From the NCBI RefSeq assembly GCF_042683685.1, contig NZ_JBHUOP010000001.1:186001-250000 (forward strand): 64,000 bases of DNA. The letters are read 5' to 3'. Under the pieces are notes generated by a model that did not search any database, was not told the origin of the DNA, and saw nothing but the letters and a program-made list of their open reading frames with translations. How positions within the stretch are numbered: the first letter of the stretch is position 1; each line of letters starts with the position of its first letter. This stretch comes from Timonella corticicola (GTDB taxonomy: Bacteria; Actinomycetota; Actinomycetes; Actinomycetales; Cellulomonadaceae). The position numbers were made by a program, and so were the translations under genes. This document shows positions 6,413 through 15,240 of this stretch, in pieces.

Positions 6413-8881
6413 CTATTCGTTGTCGCCACCCGTGGACAGGGTCGCGTCCACCGAACCGCTGTCAGCCTGGTTTGCCGCATCAGGCCAGACCCAATCCCGA
6501 ACCTCCGGAATGTCCTCGCCGTTGATGCGGGTGTACTCGCGGGCGCGAATCCTGGCATCCTGCATCTTCTGACGCAGCCCGGCATACTTTGCGCCAAGGG
6601 ACGGAACCTGATCGATCACGTCGATCACCAGGTGGAACCGGTCCAGGTCGTTCAGCATGACCATGTCGAACGGCGTGGTCGTGGTGCCCTCCTCCTTGTA
6701 ACCGCGCACGTGAATGTTGTCGTGACCATTGCGACGGTAGGTGAGCCGGTGAATGAGCCAGGGGTAGCCGTGGTAGGCGAAGATGACCGGACGGTTCTGC
6801 GTGAAGATCGTGTCGAAGTCACGATCCGGCAGCCCGTGCGGGTGCTCCTTCTCATCCTGCAGGCGCATCAGGTCAACCACGTTGACCACGCGGACCTTCA
6901 GATCGGGCAACTCGCGGCGCAAGATGTCCGCCGCCGCCAAGACCTCCAAGGTGGGCACGTCACCGGCTGCCGCCAAGACGACATCCGGCTCCTCGCCGGC
7001 AACCTCGGTGCCAGCCCATTCCCAAATGCCCAAGCCGCGCTCGCAGTGGGCCTTGGCCTGGTCCATGGTCAGGAAGTTGGGCGCAGGCTGTTTACCGGCG
7101 ACCACCACGTTGACGTACTGCTTGGACTTGAGGCAGTGCTCATACGTGCTCAGCAGGGTGTTGGCATCCGCCGGCAGGTAGACGCGGACAACCTCAGCCT
7201 TCTTGTTGACCACGTGGTCGATGAATCCGGGATCCTGGTGGGAGAAGCCGTTGTGGTCCTGGCGCCACACGTGTGAGGACAGCAGATAGTTGAGCGATGC
7301 GATGGGCCTGCGCCATGGGATGTGGTTGGTGACCTTGAGCCACTTGGCGTGTTGGTTGAACATCGAGTCAACGATGTGGATGAATGCTTCGTACGAGGAC
7401 ATCAACCCGTGCCGACCGGTCAACAGGTAGCCTTCGAGCCAGCCCTGGCACTGGTGCTCCGACAGCATCTCCATGACTCGGCCTGCGCGGGCCATGTGCT
7501 CATCAACCTCAGGACCTAAGAACTCGGCGTTCCACTGCTTGTCGGTTATATCGAACACCGCTTGGAGCCGGTTCGATGCCGTCTCATCCGGACCGAAAAT
7601 GCGGAAATTGTCGGGGTTACGGCGAATGACCTCGGTCAGATACTGTCCGAGTACTCGCGGAGCCTCCGTCATGCCCGAGGCAGGCACCGGAACATCAATC
7701 GCAAAGTCCTCAATCGCAGGCAATCGCAATTCCTTGAGGAGTAGACCGCCGTTTGCGTGCGGGTTTGCGCTCATACGCAAATCCTGAGGTGGGGTCAGCG
7801 AACGGATGTCCTCGGCGATCCTGCCCGACTCGTCGAAAAGCTCCTCTGGCTTGTAGGACTCAAGCCATGCGCGCAGGTCGTTCAGGTGTTCCTCGGTGTC
7901 GCGGGCGTTCGCCAGGGGGACCTGGTGTGCCCGCCAGGAACCGGTGGTTTTCTTGCCATCAATCTCTGCTGGACCGGTCCAACCCTTGGGCGTGCGGAAC
8001 ACGATCATGGGCCACATCGGGCGGTCCGTGTCGCCCTCCGCCGCGCGCTTCTTGATCGCATCGATCTCATCGAGCACCTCGTCCAATAGCTCGGCGAACC
8101 TGCGGTGTACGGACAGTATGTCTTCGGACTCGTCGTAGCCGCCCTCGAAGAAGTACGGCTTGTGTCCGTACCCGATCATGAGGGCTTCGAGTTCCTCATG
8201 GCTGATGCGATCCAAAACCGTCGGGTTGGCGATCTTGTAGCCGTTGAGGTGCAAGATCGGCAGCACGGTTCCGTCTTGGGTGGGGTTCACAAACTTGTTG
8301 GAGTGCCACGATGTTGCCAGTGGGCCGGTTTCCGCCTCGCCGTCACCGACCACTGCTGCAACAAGAAGGTCAGGGTTGTCGAATGCCGCACCGTACGCGT
8401 GCGACAGGGCATAGCCGAGTTCACCGCCCTCGTGGATCGATCCCGGCGTCTCCGGTGCCACGTGAGAGGGGATACCACCCGGGAAGGAGAACTGTTTGAA
8501 CAGTTTCTGGATGCCCTGCTCATCCTCGGTGATGTCCGAGTACGTCTCGCTGTAGGTGCCGTCCAGGTAGGAAGCCGCAACGAGTCCGGGGCCGCCGTGG
8601 CCGGGTCCCGTCAGATAGATTGTGGACTGGTTGCGCTCCGCGATTGCACGGTTCAGGTGAGCGTACAGGAACGTCAAACCCGGGGTGGTACCCCAGTGTC
8701 CCAGCAGGCGAGGCTTCACGTGATCGCGCGTGAGCTGCTCACGCAGCAGTGGATTGTTCAGCAGGTAGATCTGTCCGACCGACAGATAGTTAGCGGTCCT
8801 CCACCAGCGGTCAATGGTGTTGAGTGTTTTGTCGACGACTGCCACAGTGGCACCCTTCTCAAGTTCGGTGATGCGGGTCAC
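6413..8881 (-). CDS. xfp: Xylulose-5-phosphate/fructose-6-phosphate phosphoketolase
   Basis: This thiamine-diphosphate enzyme splits xylulose 5-P (and usually fructose 6-P) with phosphate into acetyl phosphate plus glyceraldehyde 3-P (or erythrose 4-P), the key step of the bifid shunt. The 822 residues match the usual length (about 825). Seen: LLGHWGTTPGL and GPGHGGPG near the N-terminus, GDGEAETGPLAT (ThDP/Mg loop, about 180), HLNGYKIANPT, GRHGLMSSYE, SHVWRQDHNGFSHQDPG (about 540) and the C-terminal GGDNE ending typical of bifidobacterial enzymes. The GTG at 8881 is the likely start; the conserved part begins at about residue 20. It is monocistronic and followed by two strong hairpins. Confidence 0.97.
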   Translation of the reverse strand: MTRITELEKGATVAVVDKTLNTIDRWWRTANYLSVGQIYLLNNPLLREQLTRDHVKPRLLGHWGTTPGLTFLYAHLNRAIAERNQSTIYLTGPGHGGPGLVAASYLDGTYSETYSDITEDEQGIQKLFKQFSFPGGIPSHVAPETPGSIHEGGELGYALSHAYGAAFDNPDLLVAAVVGDGEAETGPLATSWHSNKFVNPTQDGTVLPILHLNGYKIANPTVLDRISHEELEALMIGYGHKPYFFEGGYDESEDILSVHRRFAELLDEVLDEIDAIKKRAAEGDTDRPMWPMIVFRTPKGWTGPAEIDGKKTTGSWRAHQVPLANARDTEEHLNDLRAWLESYKPEELFDESGRIAEDIRSLTPPQDLRMSANPHANGGLLLKELRLPAIEDFAIDVPVPASGMTEAPRVLGQYLTEVIRRNPDNFRIFGPDETASNRLQAVFDITDKQWNAEFLGPEVDEHMARAGRVMEMLSEHQCQGWLEGYLLTGRHGLMSSYEAFIHIVDSMFNQHAKWLKVTNHIPWRRPIASLNYLLSSHVWRQDHNGFSHQDPGFIDHVVNKKAEVVRVYLPADANTLLSTYEHCLKSKQYVNVVVAGKQPAPNFLTMDQAKAHCERGLGIWEWAGTEVAGEEPDVVLAAAGDVPTLEVLAAADILRRELPDLKVRVVNVVDLMRLQDEKEHPHGLPDRDFDTIFTQNRPVIFAYHGYPWLIHRLTYRRNGHDNIHVRGYKEEGTTTTPFDMVMLNDLDRFHLVIDVIDQVPSLGAKYAGLRQKMQDARIRAREYTRINGEDIPEVRDWVWPDAANQADSGSVDATLSTGGDNE

Positions 8882-9096
8882 CTACCAATCTATGCCTGCG
8901 GTTCAGATTTGTCTGGGGCAAAAATCCTAGGCGTTTGCAGTTCCAATGCATGAGCGGTGAAATTCTGCGGTTTACACGTAAAAAAAGATGGGATGAAATG
9001 TTTTTTCGAAAAACAAACCTGTCGTGTTGTGGTCCTGACTCCCGTCCAGCACGCAGTTAGGATTGACGCAGCACCGTTCCAACATCAGGAGAATTC

Positions 9097-9876
9097 ATGG
9101 CTCTGCTCGACGTTCGGTTTTATTCCGAGGCGCTTCGCGAATCCACCACCATGACCGTCATCCTGCCAGAGAGCGCGCAGGGACAGATTGGAATGGAGAC
9201 CGTGGAATCGGATGGGAAACCACAGGTCCTCTACCTTCTGCATGGACTGAGCGATGATGACTCCATCTGGCTGCGGCGTACCTCAATCGAGCGATATGTG
9301 GCACCGCTTGGCCTCGCAGTGATCATGCCCAAAGCGGGCCGGTCCTTCTACGCGGACGAGCACGTGGGGCAGCGGTACTGGACCTTCATCTCCGAGGAAC
9401 TGCCCGCCACCGTAAACAAGCTCTTCAACGTATCTGGCAAACGCGAGGACACCTTTGTCGCGGGCCTCTCGATGGGCGGGTACGGAGCATTCAAGCTCGC
9501 CCTCAACCACCCTGATCGCTTCGCAGCGGCTGCGTCGCTGTCCGGCGCTCTCAAGATCGCTGAATCGGAATCGATTGAGTGGCTTCGCAGTAACGACGAA
9601 CTGCCGCAGGTCTGGTCCGAGAAAGGACCAACCGGCACCGATGACGACCTTATTCATCTTCTGCGCACCCGCGACCGCTCCGTGCTGCCACCCCTCTATC
9701 AGGTGTGCGGGCGCCAGGACTTCCTGTACGGCGACAACATCGCGTTTGCGCAGACCGCCCGGGAACTGGGCATTGACCTCGTGTCTCACCTCGATCTCGA
9801 TGGCGACCACGACTGGCAGTTCTGGGATGATGAAATCCGCAGGGTGCTGGACTGGCTGCCACTTCGTCGCAAATGA
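9097..9876 (+). CDS. Alpha/beta-hydrolase esterase (EstA/esterase D-like)
   Basis: A 259-residue cytoplasmic hydrolase of the esterase D / lactococcal tributyrin esterase family. The catalytic triad can be read: Ser125 in GLSMGG, Asp208 in CGRQDF and His238 in GDHDW; the oxyanion-side motif LLHGLSDDDSIW lies at 47-59. The family hydrolyses short-chain acyl esters or S-formylglutathione; the substrate here is not evident. GAGAATTC precedes the ATG by a few bases, giving a plausible ribosome site. It diverges from xfp across a 215-bp AT-rich spacer. Confidence 0.88.
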   Translation: MALLDVRFYSEALRESTTMTVILPESAQGQIGMETVESDGKPQVLYLLHGLSDDDSIWLRRTSIERYVAPLGLAVIMPKAGRSFYADEHVGQRYWTFISEELPATVNKLFNVSGKREDTFVAGLSMGGYGAFKLALNHPDRFAAAASLSGALKIAESESIEWLRSNDELPQVWSEKGPTGTDDDLIHLLRTRDRSVLPPLYQVCGRQDFLYGDNIAFAQTARELGIDLVSHLDLDGDHDWQFWDDEIRRVLDWLPLRRK

Positions 9877-9881
9877 ACAAG

Positions 9882-9911
9882 GGCGGGCACACGCCCGCTC
9901 ATTGCCGACGA
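9882..9911. repeat. Short hairpin with recurring ATTGCCGACGA word (copy A)
   Basis: GGGCG-ggcaca-CGCCC follows the esterase stop and is immediately followed by CATTGCCGACGA (9900-9911), then N9 and TACCAGCGC. The same word and layout recur at 15178, 27799 and 48520, and reversed at 27726 and 31659. May be a weak terminator plus a conserved downstream site. Confidence 0.55.
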
Positions 9912-9958
9912 GTCCCCAACTACCAGCGCAACCCACGCTGGGAGGAGATGCACCTAAG

Positions 9959-10336
9959 ATGCCTGATCTGACCTGCCCGTGTGACCCCGCACGTGAGTAT
10001 GCGCACTGCTGCCAGCCCATTCATCGGGGCGAGTTGGAGGCGGCCACGCCCGAAGCGCTGATGCGCTCGCGATACAGTGCCTTCGCGCTCGGATTAATTG
10101 ACTATCTGAGGCATTCGTGGGCGCCTGAGACGTGCCCTGTGGACCTGGAACTTGACCCCGCGCAGCGGTGGACGCGGTTGCGGATCCTCGACGCTCCTGC
10201 GCTGGAAGGGGAGCGGGGTGTGGTTCATTTTCGGGCCCACTACCGCTATGGCGAAGAGCGTGACTTCCTTGAGGAACGGTCCACCTTCCGGCGAGAGTCA
10301 GGGCGGTGGGTGTACGTGGACGGTGAGATTCTCTAG
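9959..10336 (+). CDS. YchJ-type SEC-C domain protein (UPF0225)
   Basis: A 125-residue protein of the YchJ/UPF0225 family. The N-terminus carries the SEC-C zinc signature CPCDPAREYAHCCQPI (CxC...CC, residues 6-21), followed by the family hallmark ALMRSRYSAFALG and a nuclear-transport-factor-2-like half (FRAHYRY, then FLEERSTFRRESGRWVYVDG). Function is unknown in the family; the Cys group binds zinc in SecA C-tails. GGAGGAG lies about 12 nt before the ATG. The gene is in its own transcription context between the esterase and a deaminase. Confidence 0.9.
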   Translation: MPDLTCPCDPAREYAHCCQPIHRGELEAATPEALMRSRYSAFALGLIDYLRHSWAPETCPVDLELDPAQRWTRLRILDAPALEGERGVVHFRAHYRYGEERDFLEERSTFRRESGRWVYVDGEIL

Positions 10337-10420
10337 GTGCGAGCCAAGCCAAAGGTCAATCTCGGTATACCAGGGCGATATGCACCACATCACGCGTTTA
10401 ACCTGCATTAACTTTCTGCT

Positions 10421-11539
10421 GTGGGGCGCACGCCACGGAATCCGGTGGATATCGTGGAGGAAACACGCATCACCGTGCGGCAAGAACCTAAGCGATTGGA
10501 TCCACCCGTGTCATTGGAAACCGTTGAAAACGCAGCTGAGTTTCTACTCAACCTCCCCAAAGCAGAACTTCACCTCCACGTCGAGGGCACCCTCGAACCG
10601 GACCTCAAACTCGAACTCGCTGCGCGCAACAACATCGAACTCGATCAGAAGACCATCGAGGAAGTCCAGGCCAGCTACCAGTTCAACGACCTCGCGTCCT
10701 TCCTCGCCGTGTACTACCCGGCAATGAACGTGCTCCAAAAGGAAGAGGACTTCTACGACCTCGCTATGGCCTACTTCCGACGTGCGGCACAAAACGGCGT
10801 GAAACGCACCGAGATGTTCTTCGACCCGCAGGCGCACACCTCCCGAGGAGTACCTTTCGCCGACGTGGTCAACGGCTACCACCGCGCCACCCAGGACGCG
10901 GCCTCGCTCGGTATCGCAAGCGAACTCATCATGTGTTTCCTGCGGGATTTCTCCGCCGAATCCGCAGCCGAACACCTTGAACTCGCCATCCCGTTCAAAG
11001 GCAAGATACTCGGACTGGGCCTCGATTCCGACGAGCGGAACAACCCACCCGCCAAGTTTGCGGACGTATTCGCCCGTGGGCGCGAACTCGGCTTCAAACT
11101 CACCATGCACTGCGACATCGACCAGGTCGGTTCGATCGAGCACATCCGCCAGGTCATCGAGGATATCCAAGTGGACCGCATCGACCATGGAACCAACATC
11201 GTTGAAAATCCTGAACTCGTTGCAGTCGTCAAGGAGAAAGAGCTCGGGTTGACCTGTTGCCCGGTCTCGAATTCATTCGTCACAGAAGACATGAAAGCGA
11301 CCGAAATCACACAACTTTTGCGTGAAGGTGTTAAAGTCACTTTGAACTCTGACGATCCCGCCTACTTCGGCGGATACATCGGACGCAACTACATCGACTA
11401 CCACGCCAAGTCCGGTGTCTCACTTGAAGAGATGGTCCAGATAGCCAAGAACTCGTTCGAGGTCTGCTGGATATCTGATGAAGAGAAGGCGCAGTACGTG
11501 GCACTCGTTGATGAGTATGTCGCAAACCATGGTGCCTGA
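10421..11539 (+). CDS. Adenosine/adenine deaminase family protein
   Basis: Metal-dependent purine deaminase of the amidohydrolase superfamily. Metal and substrate motifs seen: HLHVEGT (HxH, near 52), RIDHG (near 252), and LNSDDPAYF (Asp pair, near 308). The canonical HAGE motif, whose Glu protonates the purine, is replaced: the sequence reads MHCDIDQ at 229-235 (His230 kept, no Glu). The true substrate is therefore uncertain; adenosine, adenine or a modified adenine are possible. The start is also uncertain: GTG at 10421 gives 372 residues, while GTG at 10475 or 10508 would remove residues ahead of the conserved domain. A strong terminator follows at 11613-11671. Confidence 0.8.
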   Translation: MGRTPRNPVDIVEETRITVRQEPKRLDPPVSLETVENAAEFLLNLPKAELHLHVEGTLEPDLKLELAARNNIELDQKTIEEVQASYQFNDLASFLAVYYPAMNVLQKEEDFYDLAMAYFRRAAQNGVKRTEMFFDPQAHTSRGVPFADVVNGYHRATQDAASLGIASELIMCFLRDFSAESAAEHLELAIPFKGKILGLGLDSDERNNPPAKFADVFARGRELGFKLTMHCDIDQVGSIEHIRQVIEDIQVDRIDHGTNIVENPELVAVVKEKELGLTCCPVSNSFVTEDMKATEITQLLREGVKVTLNSDDPAYFGGYIGRNYIDYHAKSGVSLEEMVQIAKNSFEVCWISDEEKAQYVALVDEYVANHGA

Positions 11540-11612
11540 GAACCGGATCCAGTCTAGGTGATTAGCTGACAGGGGCGTGGGGGACCGGGTACCAGCCAGT
11601 TCCTCAGGTTTC

Positions 11613-11671
11613 GGGGCGCGGTGTCTTTCTCGGTAATGAGCGAGCCGAGAAAGATACCGCGCCCCGTTTTT
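11613..11671 (+). terminator. Rho-independent terminator after the deaminase gene
   Basis: Arms of 21 bp (11613-11633, 11645-11665; one G-U pair) enclose an 11-nt loop and are followed by GTTTTT. This is the clearest intrinsic terminator in the window. Confidence 0.88.
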
Positions 11672-11726
11672 GCATTACGGCATTGCACCGCAGCCCGATG
11701 GTGCGGTCCTGTCGAGCGGCGGCCTT

Positions 11727-11799
11727 CTCGATGTTGCGCTTCCGTCGGCGATGTAACCCAAAATAACCGTCACATTGTCGGCAGCACCGCAACATCGAG
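11727..11799. repeat. Dispersed stem-loop, family 2 copy A
   Basis: Outer arms CTCGATGTTGCG (11727-11738) and its perfect complement (11788-11799) enclose imperfect inner arms containing GTCGGC. The same outer arm CGATGTTGCG with GCCGAC inside occurs at 55620-55688. With the terminator at 11613 this accounts for most of the 365-bp gap between the deaminase and CYTH genes; I see nothing else there. Confidence 0.7.
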
Positions 11800-11904
11800 C
11801 ATGCATGCGGGTGAACCCTTGGCGACGGTGCCAGGAGCACAGTTACCGGGAGCACGGCTAAACTGGACGTTAACGAGGCTAGTTCGAGGAAGGCGGCGAC
11901 CGAA

Positions 11905-12537
11905 ATGAGCGAGACCGGCTACGGAGACTTCGAGTTCGAGCGGCGGTTCTACGTTGAGGAACTGCCCGAGGTGGTCATGGACGACCCAACCCCCACGCTC
12001 ATCGTGCAGAACTATTTCCTGGCACAGGACGGCTATGCCATCCGAGTACGCCTTCAAGCACCGGGCGTCCGCCTACACATGACTGGGGCGGAAGATATCG
12101 ATGCTCTCCTTGAGGAACACGCCGGAACCTTCGACTTCTGTGCCATCACGGTCAAGGGCCCAATGAATGGTGGCACGCGATACGAGGCGGAACGCGAACT
12201 CGACATCACTCAGGGATTGAACATGCTCCAGCGCGGCACAAACCGCGTCATCAAAAACCGCTATTCCGTGTGGCTTGGCAGTGATGGTTGGGTTATCGAT
12301 GTGTTCGGCGGCTCGAACTTCCCACTTCTCGTCGCAGAGGTCGAACGTGGCGGACCGGTCACCGATCTTGAGATCCCTAGCTTCTGCGTCTCCGAGGTCA
12401 CCGAAGACAAGCGGTTCTCAAACGAGTCCCTGTCCCATGCCCCGTTCGCACGCTGGGCAGACCAGTACGGCGTTGAACTAGGTGGCGTAGGGCCAGTCTT
12501 CCTCGACTCCCTCGGAACGAACGTTTTCCACGACTGA
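11905..12537 (+). CDS. CYTH domain protein (triphosphate tunnel metalloenzyme)
   Basis: A 210-residue CYTH protein. The defining start EFERRF (residues 9-14, ExExK/R pattern) is followed by the tunnel strands: YAIRVRLQAPG, TVKGP (near 84), RYEAERELD, IKNRYSV (near 115), WVIDVFGG, and LLVAEVER. The C-terminal EVTEDKRFSNESL is the usual last motif. CYTH enzymes hydrolyse tripolyphosphate or thiamine triphosphate, or make cAMP (class IV cyclase); the tunnel alone does not tell which. ATG at 11905 follows GAGGAAGGCGG, a reasonable ribosome site. Confidence 0.85.
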   Translation: MSETGYGDFEFERRFYVEELPEVVMDDPTPTLIVQNYFLAQDGYAIRVRLQAPGVRLHMTGAEDIDALLEEHAGTFDFCAITVKGPMNGGTRYEAERELDITQGLNMLQRGTNRVIKNRYSVWLGSDGWVIDVFGGSNFPLLVAEVERGGPVTDLEIPSFCVSEVTEDKRFSNESLSHAPFARWADQYGVELGGVGPVFLDSLGTNVFHD

Positions 12538-12604
12538 AGGAAAATCGGCTCAAAATGGTAGTCTGACCTTCGTAAATACTGTTATGTAGCGAAGGCTGGG
12601 ACCA

Positions 12605-13123
12605 GTGACTGACTTGATCTTTTGGGTGTACCGCGACAATGACTTATTGATTCATTTAATGGTCGCAGTTACGGTGATCTTCGGTGTTTTGGTGCCGGTG
12701 CTTTTCATTGTGGCCAACAACCTCGATTCTCGTCACCTCAGACGCCAAGCGCTCAGCCTGACAGACCAGAGCAACCACCCGAACCATGCCGGGACTGTAC
12801 GGCTTTTCGCGAAGATTGCGTCCGCAGCGTTCTTGATGGCGTTGTTGTTCTGGCCGGCTTACGCAGTGAGGGACTACCGTGTCGCAACCGATATCGCGGA
12901 GGCTTACTCCGAGGTTACTGACTTCCGTGTATCTGCGCGAGGAATCGCTACCGCACCCGATGGAAAAGACTGGAACTGCTTCATGCATGACGATTCGGTC
13001 GAAGAAGGATACTTGTTGTGTTACCGTCTGGACTCTATAGACAACGGGATCAACGTTATGCCGCATACCGAGTTGCTCACGATGTATCTGCAGACAGGGG
13101 AAGTCGTGTATTCCGAGGATTAG
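12605..13123 (+). CDS. Hypothetical membrane protein, 172 aa
   Basis: Unrecognised. Two membrane segments are visible: about residues 13-38 (LMVAVTVIFGVLVPVLFIVA) and 74-92 (IASAAFLMALLFWPAYAV). A short Arg/His-rich loop lies between them. The C-terminal 80 residues are polar and carry two Cys (WNCFMHDD, LLCYRL) that could form a disulfide if extracytoplasmic. GTG start at 12605. Its stop overlaps by 4 bp the stop of the convergent hydrolase gene. Confidence 0.65.
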   Translation: MTDLIFWVYRDNDLLIHLMVAVTVIFGVLVPVLFIVANNLDSRHLRRQALSLTDQSNHPNHAGTVRLFAKIASAAFLMALLFWPAYAVRDYRVATDIAEAYSEVTDFRVSARGIATAPDGKDWNCFMHDDSVEEGYLLCYRLDSIDNGINVMPHTELLTMYLQTGEVVYSED

Positions 13124-13794
13124 GGCTGGTGCCGCCGATTGAATGCGGCGTAAGCGTCGTTCTCCTCACCGATCGCGTATTCGAGGAAATGAACGATGTT
13201 GACCAACTCGGGTTCGCACACACTGTGCGCCATGCCGTTGTACACGACCTCGGTGAGCAGCGAACGCTCGTGCAACCAGTTGGAGGCATACTCGAACCGG
13301 GCGAGTGGCACAATGGGGTCGGCGTCTCCCCGTCCGATGAAAATGGGAAGTTCTGCTGCCGCGAACTCTGCATCGCTTGGTAGCGAGACCTCACTGATGA
13401 ACCCGGACATCATGACCCCGCCAATGAACCGTTCAGGTCGGGTGCGGAGCAACTGTGACACGAGGGCCGCGCCCTGGGAGAACCCCATCGGCACAATGGG
13501 TGTGGTCGGCGCGACGTGGGCGTCGATCCACTCCAATGTTGCCGTGGCTGCTGCAGCGACCTCCTCCGGTTCAGGGCTGGCAGGGGTCGCGGTTGGCGTG
13601 AACCAGGCGAAGCCACCCATCATGCTGAGCGGCGCGCGCAGTGACGCGGTTGCATACTCGGCGGGGAGATACTGAGCCAGTCCTGCAAGGTCGTTTTCGT
13701 GGGAGCCCATGCCGTGAAGCAGGAGTACAAGAGGTTTGTCTCCGACGGGAGTGCGAGACCAGACGGTTGCAGAATCGTTGATGATGAGCGTCAT
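13120..13794 (-). CDS. Alpha/beta hydrolase (phospholipase/carboxylesterase family)
   Basis: A 224-residue serine hydrolase of the YpfH/carboxylesterase type. The triad is readable: Ser106 in GFSQGAA, Asp159 in GRGDADPIVP and His190 in NGMAHSV; LLLHGMGSHENDL (24-36) supplies the oxyanion loop. The family hydrolyses short acyl or phospholipid esters; the substrate cannot be told. It is on its own on the minus strand, converging on the preceding membrane protein gene, and diverges from the TRIC gene. Confidence 0.88.
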   Translation of the reverse strand: MTLIINDSATVWSRTPVGDKPLVLLLHGMGSHENDLAGLAQYLPAEYATASLRAPLSMMGGFAWFTPTATPASPEPEEVAAAATATLEWIDAHVAPTTPIVPMGFSQGAALVSQLLRTRPERFIGGVMMSGFISEVSLPSDAEFAAAELPIFIGRGDADPIVPLARFEYASNWLHERSLLTEVVYNGMAHSVCEPELVNIVHFLEYAIGEENDAYAAFNRRHQP

Positions 13795-13885
13795 GGGTTT
13801 AACTCTATCGGCTGGACGTGGCTACTTGCTGCTGCCTGTTCTCGCCAGCGCACCGTGTGACTACCACCCGTTTCCGTGGAACGCT

Positions 13886-13916
13886 TTGCTTTACGTGGGC
13901 GGATTCCGGTAGATAT
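13886..13916 (+). promoter_or_regulatory. Candidate promoter of a leaderless TRIC transcript
   Basis: TAGATAT (13910-13916) is a good -10 with a poor -35 (TTGCTT, 13886-13891). Transcription would begin at or beside the ATG at 13923, giving a leaderless mRNA, common in actinobacteria. No ribosome site is visible. Confidence 0.35.
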
Positions 13917-13922
13917 AGGGGC

Positions 13923-14549
13923 ATGAACTCAGGCGAAATCGCGTTGTTGGCTCTCGACCTTGTGGGGACTTTCGCTTTTGCTATCAACGGCGCGATGACC
14001 GCCATCAAGTACGCCCGGGTGGACATCGTGGGTGTGCTGTCGCTCGGTATGATCACCGCTCTCGGTGGCGGGTTCATTCGCGACATCCTGATCGACGATC
14101 TGCCGCCAACGACGTTCCAGGACTGGCGTTACCTGCTGACTGCGGCCGTGGGCTCGCTGATTGCGTTCTTTGTGGGTTCGCGTCTGGAGAAACTCTCGAA
14201 GAGCATCAACGCCCTCGATGCGGTGGGTTTGTCCCTGTTCGCTGTGACGGGCACACTCAAAGGTCTCGCGTTCGGCGTGGGGCCTGTGCAAGCCGTCATC
14301 CTCGGCGTCATCACCGCAGCCGGTGGCGGAACGATTCGAGACGTTCTGATCCAACGTATCCCAGCCGTGTTGCACACCGAGTTGTACGCGATTCCGGCGG
14401 CTCTAGCGGGTATCCTGACAGTCGCGATTGTGCGTGGCGGCCTCCCCGAGATTCCGTGGGTTGTGATTGCTGCGCTCATCTGCTTTGTCATCCGCATGGT
14501 GGGTATCCAGTTTGACCTGCACGCCCCCAAACCCAAGCACGTTGAATAG
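13923..14549 (+). CDS. TRIC-type cation channel family protein (UPF0126, YadS/YicG-like)
   Basis: A 208-residue membrane protein with seven predicted hydrophobic segments arranged as two repeats. Each repeat carries the family's Gly-rich kinked helix: GMITALGGGFIRDIL (about 41-55) and GVITAAGGGTIRDVL (about 126-140). Bacterial TRIC homologues are trimeric, K+-permeable channels. The ATG at 13923 is chosen rather than an upstream frame extension because the first helix starts directly after it. The thymidine kinase gene follows after 15 bp. Confidence 0.9.
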   Translation: MNSGEIALLALDLVGTFAFAINGAMTAIKYARVDIVGVLSLGMITALGGGFIRDILIDDLPPTTFQDWRYLLTAAVGSLIAFFVGSRLEKLSKSINALDAVGLSLFAVTGTLKGLAFGVGPVQAVILGVITAAGGGTIRDVLIQRIPAVLHTELYAIPAALAGILTVAIVRGGLPEIPWVVIAALICFVIRMVGIQFDLHAPKPKHVE

Positions 14550-14564
14550 GGGCCAAGACACCTC

Positions 14565-15173
14565 ATGGCTAAGTTGTACTTCCGCTACGGCGCGATGAAC
14601 AGTGGTAAGAGTACGTCGCTGCTACAAGCCGCATACAACTACGAGGAGCGCGGTCACTATGTGCTTCTGGCAAAGCCTGCGATTGACTCGAAGGCTGGCC
14701 GTGCGATCTTGTCCCGCATCGGTTCGGCGCGTGACGTGGACTATCTGATCGGACCCAGCGAGAGCGCATACGACGTGTTCCAAACGCACCGCAGCGAGGT
14801 GCAGCAGCACACCGGGCGTGATATCTCGTGCCTCCTGCTCGATGAGTCTCAATTTCTGTCTGAATCGCAGGTCAATGATCTGCTGCGGATTGCGGTGCTC
14901 GATGACATCCCGGTGATCTGCTACGGGATTCGCACAGACTTCCAGACTGCCGCGTTCCCCGGTTCGCGCCGTCTGCTTGAGATCGCGCATTCGCTTGAGG
15001 AACTCAAAACGATCTGCCGGTGCGGGCGTAAGGCCGTGTTCAATGGCCGCCTTGTGGGTGGCGAGTTTGTGTTCGACGGCGAGCAGGTCGCGATTGACGG
15101 CGTCGAGGTCACGTATGAGTCGATGTGCGCGAAGTGCTATCTGCGTATGTCTGGTGGGCGGTTGAACCGCTAG
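14565..15173 (+). CDS. tdk: Thymidine kinase (type II)
   Basis: Phosphorylates thymidine with ATP in nucleotide salvage. The 202 residues show a P-loop at the N-terminus (GAMNSGKST, 9-17), the lasso-side DESQFL with the catalytic base, an SLEELKTICRCG segment and a second Cys pair CAKC near the end; together CRCG and CAKC make the structural zinc site. Length fits bacterial type II enzymes. It lies 15 bp behind the TRIC gene, probably co-transcribed. Confidence 0.97.
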   Translation: MAKLYFRYGAMNSGKSTSLLQAAYNYEERGHYVLLAKPAIDSKAGRAILSRIGSARDVDYLIGPSESAYDVFQTHRSEVQQHTGRDISCLLLDESQFLSESQVNDLLRIAVLDDIPVICYGIRTDFQTAAFPGSRRLLEIAHSLEELKTICRCGRKAVFNGRLVGGEFVFDGEQVAIDGVEVTYESMCAKCYLRMSGGRLNR

Positions 15174-15177
15174 TCTC

Positions 15178-15240
15178 ATTGCCGACGATCCGGTAATTCC
15201 CAGCCCCATCTCGCCTGAGTTGCGCTTACCTTCCGACGAT
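15178..15240. repeat. Recurring ATTGCCGACGA word (copy B) with a degenerate second copy
   Basis: CATTGCCGACGA (15178-15189) begins 5 bp after the tdk stop and is followed by N9 and TCCCAGC. A variant TTCCGACGA (15232-15240) is followed by CACCTTCCAGC. The rest of the 251-bp gap holds GTGCACTCTC (near 15312) and its complement GAGAGTGCAC (near 15408) and no gene that I can support. Confidence 0.5.

Noticed and set aside
8105..8953. Open frame of 282 codons on the plus strand inside xfp
   Set aside because: It is antisense to the highly conserved phosphoketolase and shows no recognisable domain.
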